64,000 nt of DNA from Aphelocoma coerulescens (Eukaryota; Chordata; Aves; Passeriformes; Corvidae). The stretch is from NCBI RefSeq assembly GCF_041296385.1, contig NC_091023.1, positions 5,456,924 to 5,520,923 on the forward strand, in the 5' to 3' direction. The notes below the pieces were generated by a model. That model was not told where the DNA came from. It saw nothing but the letters and a program-made list of their open reading frames with translations, and ran no database searches. Each line of letters starts with the position of its first letter. Within the stretch, counting starts at the first letter, position 1. This document shows positions 38,601-54,000 of the stretch, piece after piece. Both the position numbers and the translations under genes were made by a program.

Positions 38601-41600
38601 CAATCTGGTGACAAGTGCCCTGATTACAGTCACAGCACGGGAGCAGCGCTGCCGAGATGCTGCTGACAGAGCCCCTTCGGCTCACGTCACAGGCAGGCAG
38701 AAAGGGCAGGCTCACAAGCTCTTGATACTTCCAAATTGAAAAGGAATGCAGAGCTCTGCCCTCCGTTTAGAAGATGAGACTTACTTTGTCAAACAGTTTT
38801 CAACATCATTTGCAAATAAATGTTTTTATAAAACTGCAGGGACTGCATTTATGATCTGATATAAAAATCAACAGATGCCTGTTAAGTTATTACAATGAAG
38901 AACTTGTTCAACGGGATTACATTCATTATTGTAAGTGATTTACATCCTATAAATCACTTCTTTGGGGATTTACTTTAATTTTCCTTTGGCTGGCAGTGCT
39001 ACTCATTCTGTTCCTGCTATTTTGGAGATGAAAGTTTGGAACATCTCACATATGTAGAATGAATAAATATTACGAGACATGCTGAAAAAAGCTGCCCTGT
39101 TTGTCAAGTGCCTTTGGCTAAAGGAAATTCTGAGCTTCTTGTACCATCTGTGTCCGTACCCACAAACACTCACCACACTGAACCCTCTTCACGCAATTCC
39201 AGCCTCAGAGCCAGGTCTCCCGGCTGGCTGCAGCTCAGCACATCTCCGTGGATCTTGGCTAATTCCAGGCAAGTGAGAATCTTGCCTTACCCTAGGAATG
39301 ATTTCTATAACTTTATTCAGATGGTGCAACACTGGAAGATGAATCACTATGACCTGCAAAGAATCTACTACTACGTCAATGGAGGAGACAAGACACACTA
39401 AAAATGTGGCAGCCTGAGACAGAGTGAAGATGGGCTTCATGTGTCCTGAACCTCCTGCCTGCAGTGCCAGAGAGGGGAAATCCACACTAGGCTGGGCTTA
39501 AAGTCATAGGAAAGCACTGCAGGCAGAAACCACAGACATACTTGATTTGCAATCAAGCTAAATCAAAGGGGAAAGGTACCTGCAAAGTCTGGATAAGCAA
39601 AATTTGATGCAGTGCAGAACATGAAATCAAAATCAAAGGGAAAATAATACCAGGGAAAGAGACCTGGAAATGGAGAGTAATTCCATCACAGTCCTAAAGG
39701 CTTCAGGTGCCTCTCTGTAATTAAAGCATGTCTCCAGCTGAAGCCATCTTCAGTCTACAGAATATAATGGGGAGACACAAACGAATAAAAACTATTTCAT
39801 GTGTGAAAGGTTGCAGGACTGGTACTAATGCCTGAGCTCTTCCCCCAGAAGCTCCCAGATAACACTGCTGCTCTGTAGCTCCATGTCCTCCAGCCTCCTG
39901 ATCAGGAATGCAAGAGGAAAGCTGGTTCACTTTGAAGATTGGCTGATCACTGCAAGCTTTGTCTTGCCCTCATCCCTTTCTCTGTGTCTTGGATTTCAGT
40001 ACAAACTTCACGTACCCAGATGCAAAGGCAGAATTTTGAGTGGAATCTCTTCTGCCTCTGAGAGCCTCTGAGGAATGGAGGTCCTGTTCCCAGAAGGTGC
40101 TGAGAATGATAACACAGTGTTAGCCAGCTTGGATACATAGAGCATGATACAACTGTATCAGAGTTCTCTGGTAGAAAGGTTATTATCAGCCTTTGAAATG
40201 CAAGCCTTTAACAGGGAAGATTAGATGAGTAAAAACTGATAGCAAACTCTGAGGAAGTTTCACCTTGAAATTGGCCCTTTGGGAGCCATAAGGACAAACA
40301 GGATCAAGTTGAAGGGGAACTGCACTATCTTGGCAAACTGACCGTGACCACATGGCTTGGTATGAGCAAGGGAGGCCTGCTGGACTCTGTGTGCCATGCT
40401 GGGTCCCTGATGGAAAGCTAAAACAGCAGAAAATGCTCTAGATAAAATACCCATTACTGCCCAGACAGACTGAATCCTATTGACTTCCCCACATCAGAAA
40501 CCATACTATGCAAAACATGAGCAGCGTCTGGGGAAGTTCTCTAGAACTTTGGTTTCCTTTTTAAAAAAATTTTTTTTTCTTTTTCTGAAAGCAGCTGGAA
40601 TACAGAATAACCCAGAGGAGCCAGCAAGAATACTGTGCCTCCAAAACTATCAGCCTGCCAGCTGGGGTTGGGCAGACAGGCACGCTGTCCAAGGGGCTGC
40701 ACGCCAGGTGTCCGCTGCTGAGTGACCAGCCTGGCCATCCAGCAGAGCCTCTGAGTGTCCAGTGGCAGCACGGGCAGCCCAGCAGCACTGGGGAGCCCAA
40801 CCTCGCGTGTCTGCAGCCGAACAGCTGCGCTGTGGTGCCTCCTGCATAATCACTCCCATCCCTCTCCTCGTCCCAGAGGGGATTGGCAACTGCTCCCTTG
40901 CCTCCATCTGGAGAAGCAGCTGGACATGACATGCCAAAGGAAAAAATTCCAACGGGGCAAAAATAAAAATCTCTCAACATGACAATTTTTATGCTAGGAA
41001 ATGTTACCAACACAAGTCCCATAGGATCTCACTAACTAGTAATTTAATCATTCAAATCCCTTTCCAAAGGTGCAGTATTTCCCCCTGAAGAAAGAAAGGG
41101 CCGGTGACTGGCAGTCCTGTAGGGAAAGTCTGTGCAGTTTTTCCTCCCTTCCCCTCCCAACTGAAACTGTTCCTTTGCTCCATGGGCACTTACTTGGCCC
41201 CTCAGACCACCTTTCCTACAGCTGTTCTCTCCATTTTAACCACACGCATCCCATGTGTGGTGGGGGCAGTGGGGACCCATGTGGCTGTGCCTGTCCAGGG
41301 CGAAGCGCCTGGACCTCGGCCTGGCTGTGCTCCCACCACCCATTTGCAGCCCCAGGGAATGGTGCAGGGGACTCCAACCCCAGGGGACCCCAGCCCTGGC
41401 TGGCTGTGAGTCCAGGCAGTGCACCGCAACCTGCTTTTCCTGAGCCAGAGGGAAAGCCTGCCCCATCCATGCTGTGCCGCCTACGGCAAACTGCAGCCAT
41501 TTGTCCAGAGTGGTAATATCTAAAAAGACACCACACAATGGAAAGGAACCATCAGTCAGCAAAAATAACCAGGTCTTTAGCCACAAGGTTGTCAAAGACC

Positions 41601-42238
41601 CCTTTTTTTTTCAGGAGGCTGCACTTCCCTCTGCTTAAAAACCTGGAGTCACCTCACTGAAGTCAGGGCTCCTTTGGGGAGGTCATTCAGGCTTTTAAAT
41701 ACATGGCTTTACTCTCTAAGAAAATGAACAAACACACCAGCCCTGTATTTCTCCTGGAAACATGTGCTGTTATCTTTAGTAAAAAGATACTATTTGTATT
41801 TTCAGAAAGAAGCTCCAGGGAACAGTGCTTCAAACCAAAAACTATGTTATTTCTCAAACAGCCAAGAATAGTTAGCCTTCATTGCGGCTGGTCTTAAATC
41901 TGGGATTTTCCCCCAAATGACCCAGTACCTTTAGAGAGGGATGGACAGAAGTGCCAAGAAAAGCCCTCTTAGGCATGGAAGTGAAGCAGGAACACTTGGC
42001 CAAATACACAGAGCCCAGCAGGTGTGCAGGCTCCCCCACAGCCCCCATGGGAGCTGCCCATGTGCCCCCTGTGCCCTGCTGCCCGGTACCGTGTGGAGAG
42101 CCAGCTCCCTCTGCCACAGCCCTGCCCTGGGGAGCTGTGAGACACCCCTGTGTCACTGACACGGCTCAGGGTACGACTGGCTCCCAGTGCAGCACGGGCT
42201 TCAGTCACTGCAGAGATGGAAAGCATGTGGCCAGGGCA

Positions 42239-42254
42239 AACCAACCAACCAACC
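42239..42254. repeat. Tetranucleotide microsatellite (AACC)4
   Basis: Four perfect AACC units. Short, and given only for completeness. Confidence 0.9.
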
Positions 42255-45055
42255 ACACGTTCTGTGCAAGGAAGAGCTTTCCTTTGCTCCTCTTTCCAAT
42301 TCCACAGGATACTTGAGCAAGAAAACTGGTTTTAAGCTGGTTTGTTAAGCTGGAAATGTGATGTTTAAAAATCAAACTTTTAAAAATACAACTTTAGGCA
42401 GAAGCTTAAACTGTTAAACCCTTGTACCCTTCTGCAGAGGGAGAATAACTAAGTAAAACTCCTGTAAGCTCTTCCCATGGTGGACTGGCCCTCCCAGATG
42501 CAGGCTGCATGCTGGGCAGCATTTCCCTGTCTCTCTGGCACATCTGTGCTCTTATCCCCACAGAACCAGCTTTCACTGAAAACAAGGTCAGTGAAGCACT
42601 CAGACTCGTCAGAACTCTCTCAGTATTTTATCTGTGTAGATGCTGCTCAGTGAGCAGATTCAGTGCTACCTGTACACAGCATTTGGGACTACACTTCTCA
42701 TCTCTGATGCTCAGCCTTCTGTCTTCATACCATGTGCCTGGTTTTAGCCAGACTCTTCTCTTCCCCAAGTCTGCCACTTCCTTTCTCAACAATCAAGTGC
42801 AGAGGAATCACATACAGTCATCACGTGGTGCCACCTCAACCATGCAACCTCAAACAAGGTGCAGTGTGAATGGGGAACCCACTTGGTGACCATGCCTGGG
42901 CTACTGCAGGAATACCCTTCCCCTTTCCAATTTGAAAAGTGCCTCTGCAGTATAATTCTCCTTCCATCAAAGTGAGACTCAACACAGTGCAAGCTCTTGC
43001 AAATTGCTGTTCTCTGGACACGCTGCTTTTATTTGTGCAAACATCCCTGCTCCATCTGCTCAGCTTCAGGCACATTATTAATGCTGTGGGCAACCTGAAA
43101 AGCCCCTGCTCGCTGCACAAACAGCAATGTGACTTCAATGATGAGGTTTTGGAAAGGAGCTGGTGCCAGTAGGAGAAATGAGGAGTTTACCATCGGCTAC
43201 GCTGTGAGCTGATGAGTAACCCTAGGGGGGAGGAGATGCCAAGGACTCACCAGAAGCCGAGAGGAAATGGGAGACTTCCCAGAGCATAGGAGGCTTGGCA
43301 AAAGCAGTTGTTAGTACTGGGGGTGGTTTGCAAACTTAAGTCCTAAAAGTGCAAATGACAGTAGGGCTCCAAACAGAAAAGAGTACAGGGACACGTGTCT
43401 TGATGAACCTGGGATCCTGGAACTACAGTTAAGGGCAAAGCATGTTTCCCAAACCAGAAGCTTATAATCCAGTTGTTCATAACATGGCCATAAAAATTTA
43501 GGAGAAGAGAGAGAGTGAGGACCTCAGCTAGTACAGATAAGCATGCACAAGCCTGTTTTGGGCTTATCAAACTGCCTGGCAGCTGCCATGGCTAGCAAGC
43601 CCCAGCTTGCTAAAGACCATGCCAACATCAGTGGCCATGATGGGAATGGCCCCAGTTTTCCCTGGATCCTCTGAGAGACCAGCCACTGAGGATGGGCCCA
43701 TGGGAGTGTACACAGACACTGACCCTGTCTCCCTGATGAGAAAATGGTATCTCTGTGTAAGGAGGCCTCAGAGGGCTTCTTCCATGCCATTTCCCCAGCT
43801 TCTGTGCTTTCCCAGCAGCACGAGTAACACGACTGTCTGCTCTGGGCACTGGCACAAAGGCAGAAGGCACAGGCAGAGCTTTTGCCAAGGGCAGCACAGG
43901 TTAATTCCCCTCTCTGAACATCCATGCAACAGCACGGGCTCTTCAGAGGCCATGGCAGAGACAAAACAGAGAGTATGCCTGAGGTGCTTCTGGTTGACCA
44001 GGCCTTCCTGCCTTGCTTTATTTCTGCTTCATCATTCAACCCTCTCTGCTTTTGGGAAGTTGGAGCAAAATCAAAGCAGCTGGTATTCAGCTGGACAAGA
44101 CCAAAAATATGCCTTCTCCCCATATGTGTGGAGCAGGAATTTTTGTAGCTGTATGGAACTGCTTAGATCAGAGAGACAATCTTCAGCTTAGCTTTGCCGA
44201 TGTCCAGTACCTTTGCCAACCTAAGCCAGCTAAAAAGTTGGTAGAAAACATGTCAGACTGTTGAAAAACAGCAAATGTTCAACTACATCAGATGAAATCA
44301 GAAGAAAACACACAAAAACCAAATAAACAAATCCAATAAAACTATTATCTGTTGGTTGGCTTTCCCTTTCAAGTGCATTAAAAGTAAACCAAATTCCTCC
44401 AGATGACTCTTGCACGAGTTTTGAAGAGGCTGAAATCAAGGACAATTGATTAAAAAGCCTGAATGCTGAATGTGCCCGAACAGTTCTACAATCTAGCAAG
44501 ATGTGGTTTGGATAGAGAACTAATCTCCCTTACTACACCAGCCTGATGATAAGATCAAAGCCTTCGTTTCAGTTGAAGTTCAAGCCTCTATATGGTCATG
44601 CTATTAAAAACCCCATCAAATTCCAGTATCAGAACAGGCACATCTGAACCAAATTACAGTCTCTTATAAATAAAGAGATAAGCACAAGAATAAAGCATTT
44701 AAAAAACAGTCAATTTTAAAATTTTATGTATTTTTTCTACTCTCAGTTTTATAGTTAAATACTCATGTTTGACCTTTTTTTATTTATTACTTTTCCTCCT
44801 GGATTCCAGATTGTGACACTGCAAGTAAGCCCATAATAACAGGGAATATGCATTTTCAGAAGCAGTAGATAAGGAAAGAGCTCAAAGTCCAAGTGACTGA
44901 ACAGAATATAAACTCAGGAATACAAAACTCTAGCCTGGTTGCTCTATCCAAGAGTTTGAACACTGATAGAAGGGGATTACTGACAGCTGCCTCAGCCAGA
45001 CATCACCGCAGAGAAATCAGGTAAAGTGGAATTATATCATGGGTTTGGGTAGAAA

Positions 45056-45072
45056 GGGGGGGGGGGGGGGGG
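45056..45072. repeat. Poly-G run (G17)
   Basis: Seventeen consecutive G on the plus strand (17 C on the GPC1 sense strand), followed by a purine-rich tract to about 45240 (AGGAGAGGAGAAGAGA and similar). Homopolymer length here is prone to sequencing error. Confidence 0.9.
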
Positions 45073-48000
45073 AAGAGTGACAAGCACTTAGAAAGCTTAG
45101 GAGAGGAGAAGAGATAAAGATGAGTAGGCCAGAAAGAAAACAAACTGGAGGGCAAAGAAAGCAGAAGTGCTGACAGCACTAATATAGAAGCAGATGACAG
45201 GGAAGACAAGGAAGACAGTTTGTGGTGAAAAGTAGGATTTATGTATCACAATTCTGGCAACATTCCTGAACATTTCTGAGGGCAAAACCTACAAAAAGAA
45301 CTAAATTTAATGTAATGTATATTCAAAAAACCTTGTGCCCCTCTAGCTGCCTCAGCTGCTGACTCCAAGGTTTCCTCTTCCCCAGCTCAGCTCTCCTGCT
45401 CATTTAGCTTGTGTGACCCCAGCTGGGCTCTCATCACACATTAACAGGCCTGCTCATTACCACACGAGGTGATGAACACACCGAATGCCTTCAGCCAGTG
45501 CAGGAGCTCTCATCTACTTGGAGAGAACAGTTCATTTTTTATGGGAGTCATTTAGAGCTAAATGCCAACCTTTCTGTTCCCACAGCTCCTCTGACACCAA
45601 AATGCATGGCAAATCTCTTCAGAGCTTTCAGAAGGGTTTGTGCAATAAATCTTAACAGCCTGCTAAAACACAGCCAGTTGCTGAGGTCCCAGTGGATTCA
45701 TGTGAAATTTGGCCCCCCCTCTTATAGCCTCCACCAAACAAAAAAAATAACACTCCCCCCTCGAGCCATGAGGAGTACAGAGATAGAAACCCTGTACAAC
45801 AGCAGCCTGCACATCAGAGCAGCATTATTATGGTCTTCTGGGCTGTTCCAATAGAACAGTGCTTCTTTGTTAAGGCAAATGTCAGCAGCAGACACTGAAC
45901 ACTTCCTCCAGACCTGAGCTTTTCACTGTACAACAGTCTCCAGTGATCAGCCTTGCCCAATTTATGTCATTGAAACATGAGCTCCAGGGCGTTTCAAATG
46001 CTGGAAGCAGCTGCCAGCTGAGCTTCAGGCATTACACAAATGTTAGTTAAAAAAAAAAAAGAAATAATAATTTTGTTATTTACAGGTACCATTGAATTAT
46101 CACTTCTGAAACCCTTCCCAGAAGCTCTGAGGATCCAATGTGCAAAACAGTCTGCAGGGAAGAGCTTTGCAAGCTGGGGCACTGTCACTCATTCAGCAGC
46201 TTTGGCTTTCACCATTCCAACTATTTTCCTGCAAATATTGAATCAGTGCTAAGGGATTTCACTGGACAATATGATATCACTCTGTTATTTCACCACTGAC
46301 TACATATCATCCCTTGAAAACAGAACAGTGTTGTTAAACCCAAACTTAATTTCTTGTCAATACAGCTGTGGTGAGAAAGGCTCAAGAATCCATCTGGTGA
46401 GCCAGCTCCCCTCAGCTGCTGAGGCTGCTGGGGGTGCTTTCCCCAGCATGAAATGCAGTACTCCCCATTGCAGTGGGAAGTCCTGGAGCAGGTAGGACAG
46501 AGATTATATAAACCGTGTCTGGAACAGCAAATACAATCCCTCCACTCTAAGCAAATATATAGAAGTTGATTGCAAAAGGTATGTTGTAATAACACATCAC
46601 TTCCCAAGAACAAAAGCGTACTAATAAGAAAAGCTAAACAAGGGATTTTATTCCCTTAGAAAATCTGATTTAAGTTCATAATTTGTGATATGGGATGGTT
46701 ATGCATGATACAGGCAAGGAAACAGTAGTCAATTATTTAATTAATGATTCTTCTTAAGTACCAATCTTTTATTTGAAGGACCCTAATGATTTTCACAGGC
46801 TCTTTTCATTTTATGAGCTTTATCACAAACTGTTTGCAAGTAACAACTGTTGCTCTGTATCATAAGCTCCAAGGAATGCCTGTCTGCAGCACCAGTTTCT
46901 TGAGCTGGATGAGAAGGTCTGAGAATGTTTTGGGGCTTTCCCATAGCTCATTGAGAGGTAGAGAACCAGCACCACCAGGTAACTGCACTTCTGTCAGGGC
47001 AAGCCACACTGGCACAGGCACCTTTCCAAGGGAAAGGGGATGAGAGGTAAGAGCCACTGCTTGGATTTAGACTCTGTATTTCAGGATTCTATGTGATAGC
47101 ACAGCCTGAGCTGCCAGAGTGTGGCAAACACTGGTCTCGTGCTGCTGGGAAGCAGTGTCCCAACCCTTGCACCACTCCCCTGTTCCCTTGGCACAAAGGA
47201 CCAGGGGTGGTCCTGCCTCCACATGGCACTGTTGGGTTCTTCTCTCAGCCCCTGAACTGCCTGATGCCAGGGCTCCTCAGTAGGGCTTGTCAAGCAGAGT
47301 ATCTCTTGATGGACAGGGAAATGCTAACCCTACTGCAAATGCTCAAATGGGCACATTTAAAATTCTTCTCTCATCAACCTGTTGCAAATCCCTCTTTGTC
47401 AGCCATGCAAAGGACTCACAGAGAGAAAACAGCTGAAGTGTCATGATTTCAAACTCAGCCACTCTGGGAGTCACCTGGTGCTATTCATGGTGGGCTGAGG
47501 CACAAGGGGATTTACAGTGCCAAAGTATGTGAAAGTTTGCAAAAGGGTTTCTGGTTCAAATTGGAGCTTCCCCCACTTCTCCCAGCAGAGCTGGATTCCA
47601 CTGGCAAACATTCCCACTCCCACCCAGGGGCTGGGCTGCCCCAGCCACAGCCCTCTTCCTTCCTCCTCCTCCTTGGCAGGGCTAGGCTGCCTTGCAGGAT
47701 AGGCAGCCCCCACACCTACAGGTAGGACTGGCCTTTTTAGAGCATCAGCTTGGACAAGAGTATTTATAGCAAGTCACAGAAGAAGGGTACATAATTAGTG
47801 ATAAATAACTTCCTAACAGGACCAGCACATTTGTTCTTAATTAGCCTCTATTCACATTCAATGAATTCACGTTACTGCTGTTATTAAAAATCTTTGCAGA
47901 GGACAATCAATATAAAGTTACGACAGCAAAATGCTAACAGGCGGCGTGTTATACATGGATGCATTTGAAAATCTCCATGCAGTGTGAAAATGACCTTCAA

Positions 48001-51000
48001 ACCATAGGAAAACAATATCTGCATTTCTAGTATTTGTTCTTCCTATCCAAATGGATTTCGCTGTAGTTTTGGACACAGTCCCCCTCCCTCTGAATCATTT
48101 AATGTGATGAAGATGATTAGGATCACTTATCTGCTCAAGTAACTGAATTTTTCTGACATCATTCTCCAGTGGGGAAAAAAAACCCAAACAAACCTCCACC
48201 CCCAAAAAACACCACCCAACCCAAGAAGTGCCCCATGTTCAGAGGGAGTGGGCTCTCACTGTGTGACACAGGCAGCAAGGGCAGAAGTGCAGCTGTTTGA
48301 CTTTTGCAAAATGCAAGGTGTGACCCTATTATGATTAAAGCCTTTTTGCCTGGCTCTGTGCTGGAGCAAAGCAGGGAGTTTTGCTGGGTGTGGATGAAAA
48401 AAAGCAATCAGAAAGTTCTTGCTACTGAGTCATGACACAATGGATAAAAATAATTTAGCTATTTCACATGCTTGGGAAGAAAATAATTTCAGCCTGTGGA
48501 GACAAATAGGGATTATCTAAATCAAACACAGAGAAAAATCTGACTCCGTCTGGTATTTCTTGTGTTTAAATACGCAATATTGTGATGGGTCGCTCCTTCA
48601 AAATCTCCTAAACTTGATCCAGCTTCTGCGGGTCTGGATTTCAGCACCTCATCGACAAAATGTTTGTAACAATAACAGTAATCTTCTTCCCCTTCCAAAA
48701 GCTTGACCACTGCTTACTTTAACAGTTATCTACAAAAAAGGGAATTCTTTCTACTGAAGGCTGGCCAGTGTTTCAAATCCCTTCCTAGCACGGCCCAAAC
48801 CTGCCTGGAGGATACACAGCCAGAGCCTGCTCTGCCCCACGATCACAGACAGCCCCGTGTCCTGTCCTGGTGCAGCACCACCACCCAGCCCGCAGCAAAG
48901 AAAAACCAACACCTGCTCTGGGCTGCACTTCATGAAGTGGACAAGGAAAGAACAGGCTACAATGTCTGCTCTGCAGATTAGCAGCATTGAATCCTGCTGT
49001 ACCAAACACCATCTATTTTAGAGCCCAAATTAGCATACCTTCAAGGGTATTAAACAGCCATTAATAACTTCTCGAGAAACCAAGTAAATTAAATACATAT
49101 CATCCTTTTTGACACGTCAAGGGCAGTACGGCAGAATATTGGTGGGCAATGAGGAGTAACATACCTAAAATGACTGACTTTAAAAAAAATCAATAAAAAC
49201 TTAATCATAGAAGAACATAACCAACATATATCTAATTCACTGAGATGTTCACAGGGGAATTTCAGTTTCAGCAATAAACCAAATTCATTTCAGGTTAAAC
49301 TAATATGGACATCTTGAATTTATTAGTGAAAAATGAAAGTAGCATGAACTTTAAGTTTTCAAAAGCAAAAAGACATTTAATAAAATCTCTCTCTTTTTGC
49401 CATGGGACTAAGGGAAAAAATCCAATAACGCATTAGCCATGCAATTCTGGTAAGTTATGGATTCTTATTTACAACATGTTTTAGCTTGATTTTATCTTAA
49501 TATACTGTAATGATTTGCTGTCATAATTGAAATTTGTTGTATTGTTAATCATTATAATAACAAAGAAAAATTATTTCATTTATAACTAAGAGAACACAAC
49601 TAAATATTGCCATTAAAGCCAATCTGTGGGTATGTTGCCTAGGGCTGGTGTGACCATTACCTTCTATTAAATAACAACTATGGATTACTTTAATTGGCAA
49701 ATTGCTTTGAAACAGGAAAGAATGATAAGCATTTTCTACGGAAACTTGTACAGCTGGGAAAAGCATTTTGCCATAAGTGTCATTTTCCAAGGAGGGACTG
49801 AACCTGAGATACTTCAGTCTGGAAAGCCTGTGAGAGGGACCCACAGTTCAGTTCCCTAATGCACATTCCTGAGGATGCTCCCAGCTCCCGAGACACAGCA
49901 GTGGAGCCTTGCAGCCCCGGCAGGCAGCCCAGCCAGCAAGGATGGAAACAACCCACAGCTCCTAGCACCACTTCCAAGTAACAACACTGGGTTTGGGCCC
50001 AAATGTTTAATTTGCCATTAAATCAGTAATGTTTCATTTGCAGCTGAAAAGATAAATATGTTTACAGAAAACTGATGCAGGTTTTTCCCTATGTTCACCA
50101 TAATATTCCATAAATTCATGCCTGGTGTCAAGGGACCACCAAAGAGCAGTGTTTACAGGCTTCAAGGTGCTTACTTCCCAAGTGGGCAGCTGAAGGGAAC
50201 AAACACTTCTGACAAAGCAGGCCTGTGCTGTACCTGCTGGGCACCCTCGGAACACCAAGGGGCTGCAGGCTGCATGCACCAGGCTGCACCAGGCTTGTCA
50301 CATCTAGCCTCATGTCAGCAAAGGTTCCTCAGACGTGTCTGATATCTCACAGGACTAGAAATTTAAATCAGCATTGTATTTTCAGCTAACAGTAATTTTT
50401 TTTAACTCTGAAAGTACATGTAATATTGGGATTTCTTCTTCAGGAGACAGCATGACGAAGGGCATGAACAGGAAACATGATCAGAGCAGTGAATAAAGAT
50501 TGAAAATCCATCTGACAATGAAAGGCTGCTATGGAACACTAATGCTCAGTGATAACAAATGCTTCCCAGGCAATGGAGTACTGAAACAATGCTGGCACAG
50601 TTGAAGGGAGCACTCCCTGCATCTAAATTTTCTTCTTTCTCAATTGTTTTTGATAAGCAGCTCTAAATTTTAGGGTATATTTATAGTGCATGTCCCTAGA
50701 AGTCTTACCTACCGCTGGAGCACTTGCACAGGACACCTGTGCTTGGCACACAGTGAGCTCCTCCAAACACACCACCACACAGGGATTGAGTCCATGCTCT
50801 GAAATACTGCAGTAAGAAACCATTGCAACTTCTAAAGTCCACCAGTTGCATCATAACAACATGTCTGTTTGCTTCAAAACACAGCACAGCCCCAGGATGG
50901 GGCCAGGACTGCACACAGGCATCCACTGATCCTGGGAATATCCTGCTGCAGAGCCCAGAGCTGCACTCCACCATGGCTCACTGCATGGGCAGGATGCCAC

Positions 51001-54000
51001 TGGCTATCCCAGCCTCTTCACACAGGCACAGGGCTGCCTGCAGCACCCACAGCTCCTTCCTGCTTCAGGGCTGGTCTGCACTGCTCTCAGAAACCCTGTG
51101 CTGCTCTAAGAGCCACCTGCCATCCCGGAGACCCAACCCTTCCAGGCCTACGCTCCCAAGTCATTTGCTCAGCCCTACTCAGATTGCACATTTATCCTTT
51201 CTGTGAAAATAACAAGAAACCTCAGAAAGAAGCCATGAAAAAAGCCTTTTCTGTGGCTGCAAGGAGAGCCCTGCGTGAACAGACCCACCAGGTGTGTAAA
51301 CAGCAGGTTGTGCACCCAGTGTTTATTTTTCATCTCCAACAAGGAGAGCGTGCTTAGTGATGAAGGAGGATGAGCAGACTTTTATCCAACCACTTCTGAT
51401 CTCCCAATTTCTCTTGCACATCCTGAACTGCCTGAAGGCAATGTAGAAAAACCCACAAAAGGCACAAAGCACAAACCCTCAAAGCAATGTTTGTTCCTCT
51501 CGCAGTTGTCTCGTGTTTTCTTCCCCCACTGCTCCCTTCCTCTGCCCTCTTCTCCTCCCTCTCCCATTGCTCTGCAATACATTTTATTTCTTCAAAAACA
51601 TACTCCATATGGTGTACATGCCTGTGTGGAGCTCCAGTGAGCTACCAGGTTATCGGACAGACACTCATTGTCTGTCTTGCATCCAGCCTGTTCTCCTGTA
51701 CTGTTACAGCACGTTCTTCCAGGTAAGGCAGTACAGCATCACCTCCATGCTGTGGAATGTCTGGCATGTGTCTGGGTACTGTAAGAAATAAGGAGTTTTA
51801 AACACCCCATAGCTGCAAGACAAGCCTATACTTCACATCTTTTCAGATACTTCTCATATTTTCATTCCAAAGGTTCCACTTGTTCAAGATAAAGACTTGC
51901 CAAGGACCACAGGGCCACTGCCCTTGCAGCATCTCCCTACCCAGCTCCTCCCATGAAGCAGTGCTAAGTTTCACCACAGAGCTGGTATTTATAGCCATAC
52001 CTCTCCCGAGTGCTGTGGTCATGCAGTCCTGGAGGCTTTGGTTAGGGCTTGTCTCAACTTCTGACACCACGAGAACAGTAAAACCTTGTTTAATATTTCA
52101 TGCATGCCTTAAAAGCAGAGGGGCACCTCCCTTCTTCCTGCTGTAGTACCAGGGGCTTTCTGCAGGGCACAGCAGCCTCTCCCCCCTGTCAGGCAGGAGG
52201 GCTCACTCAGGGATGTCACCTTTCGGAGGCGTTTCCAAGGAGTGTCACACACAGCCAGTGCTGCAGCCTGTCAGCATCACACCTCTGTGCCCCAGAACCA
52301 AAAACCTCTGACAGCACAGACTTCAAAGTTAGGGTCAAAATGCAACACCACCTCGGGGTAGGAGAGGGACCTTAGAAAACCATTTTCTCTGTTCCTCCTC
52401 CTCGAAGTTGATAGTGAGAAATTCCCTTTCTTGTCTCTTCTGTGTGGTTGCTTATTAAAAATACTAATTACCATGGGCTTCCTGTAGGAGAAGAATGTAA
52501 CCTGAACAGAACAGCTGTGCCAAAGTGGTCTTTCTGCAGAGCCTCTGAAGAATACTCCACAGCCCAGACAGACCCATGCTCCAGCACAGAATAGAGCCAG
52601 AAGGGGGCTCTGGAGCCAGAAGCAAAATGGACAAGAGGAAGGATATTAAGAAAAAAATAAGGATACTGCAAAGAGCTTTTACAATTACATAGAGCTACTT
52701 CTCTGCAGAACTAGCAGACTTGCCAAAGATAACACAAGGGGGAGAATAATTATATTTCCTCACTGTTTAGAAAAAATTCAGATGAATGCAGTGTTATCAC
52801 AGGGTGATGACCAAATTTCTCATTCCAGCAGTAAAGCAGTAACAACTGAAATAGCACATTTAAAAAATCCAAAACCTTCAACTACTCAGTATCTGCAAGT
52901 GCTAAAATGGCTGTAACTTTTATAGTTACTTTCAGTAACCCATAAAACACTGGACAAATTTCAGATTAAGAAAACTGTGAATGTTGTACAAGTTCTGAAG
53001 AAGGTAAATGAGCAGCTGCAGCTCTGCCAGCCTGATGCCAGTGCCCTGCCTGACCTGAGGTTTGACTGAAGAAGTATAGGAAGATGGTAATTTACAGCCT
53101 GTCAAACCAACACAGGGCCTTGTCTACAAATAGCTCTTTTGACAGAAAAAAAGCGATGCCAATAATCAGTAACTAGAAGGTAGAGAGGATTAAGCCACAC
53201 TTATTAATTGTGAGGGCAAAAACATCCTGCTCTACAAGCTACAACTGAAATCCCCTCCACAGGAAGGGTGAGTCCAGTCCAACCATGCAAAAAAAAAAAA
53301 TCTCTCCCTTGCCTCTTAGTCTGCTCATCAGTCATGCTGGAGCGATGGGGTCTGGATTTCATCTTAAAAACTCCTCATGCCCTGCTGCAGGAAAGAGCCA
53401 AGAGCACAGAAACACTTGAGGGCTGGGAGGATGCTGGGGGGATGAGCCTTTGGCCTCTTTACACCCTCTTTAGTTTTCTAAGCTTCTTCTGCAATGCCAG
53501 TTCTTTGTCCTGATGCTCTTATCCATTTACATTCTCTTCCTTCTTCTTCACAGCTTAAATTTCCACCCTCTTTTGTTTTTCATGTAGATCTACTTAGAAA
53601 TTGGCTGTGATCCTCTCAAAATACTGCACAGTGCTGAGCTAAATCTCACTCTACACTCTGCAGTCCTTACTATACCTAGATTTGATCCTAGAAAATCACT
53701 CCCATTCTTCTGCAGACCACAGTCGGCCAGGTTCTCACTATTGCCAGAGGTGGATGCCATTGGTAACGTGTATGTATTACATACAAGCAGAAATCAATGC
53801 TGTGTGCTGTACATCTGGATCAATAGCACGGAAATAAAAATGGATTCTGGACATATGAATAAAAAAAATATATATATGACAAAGAGGAAACCAGAAAATC
53901 TTTAAAGAAACTCATAAAATGAAAGGCAGGAAAAAGCAGCAACTACACCACATAAAGGCCTAAATTCATTTGCGATGTGACTATTTTTAGATACCACATT

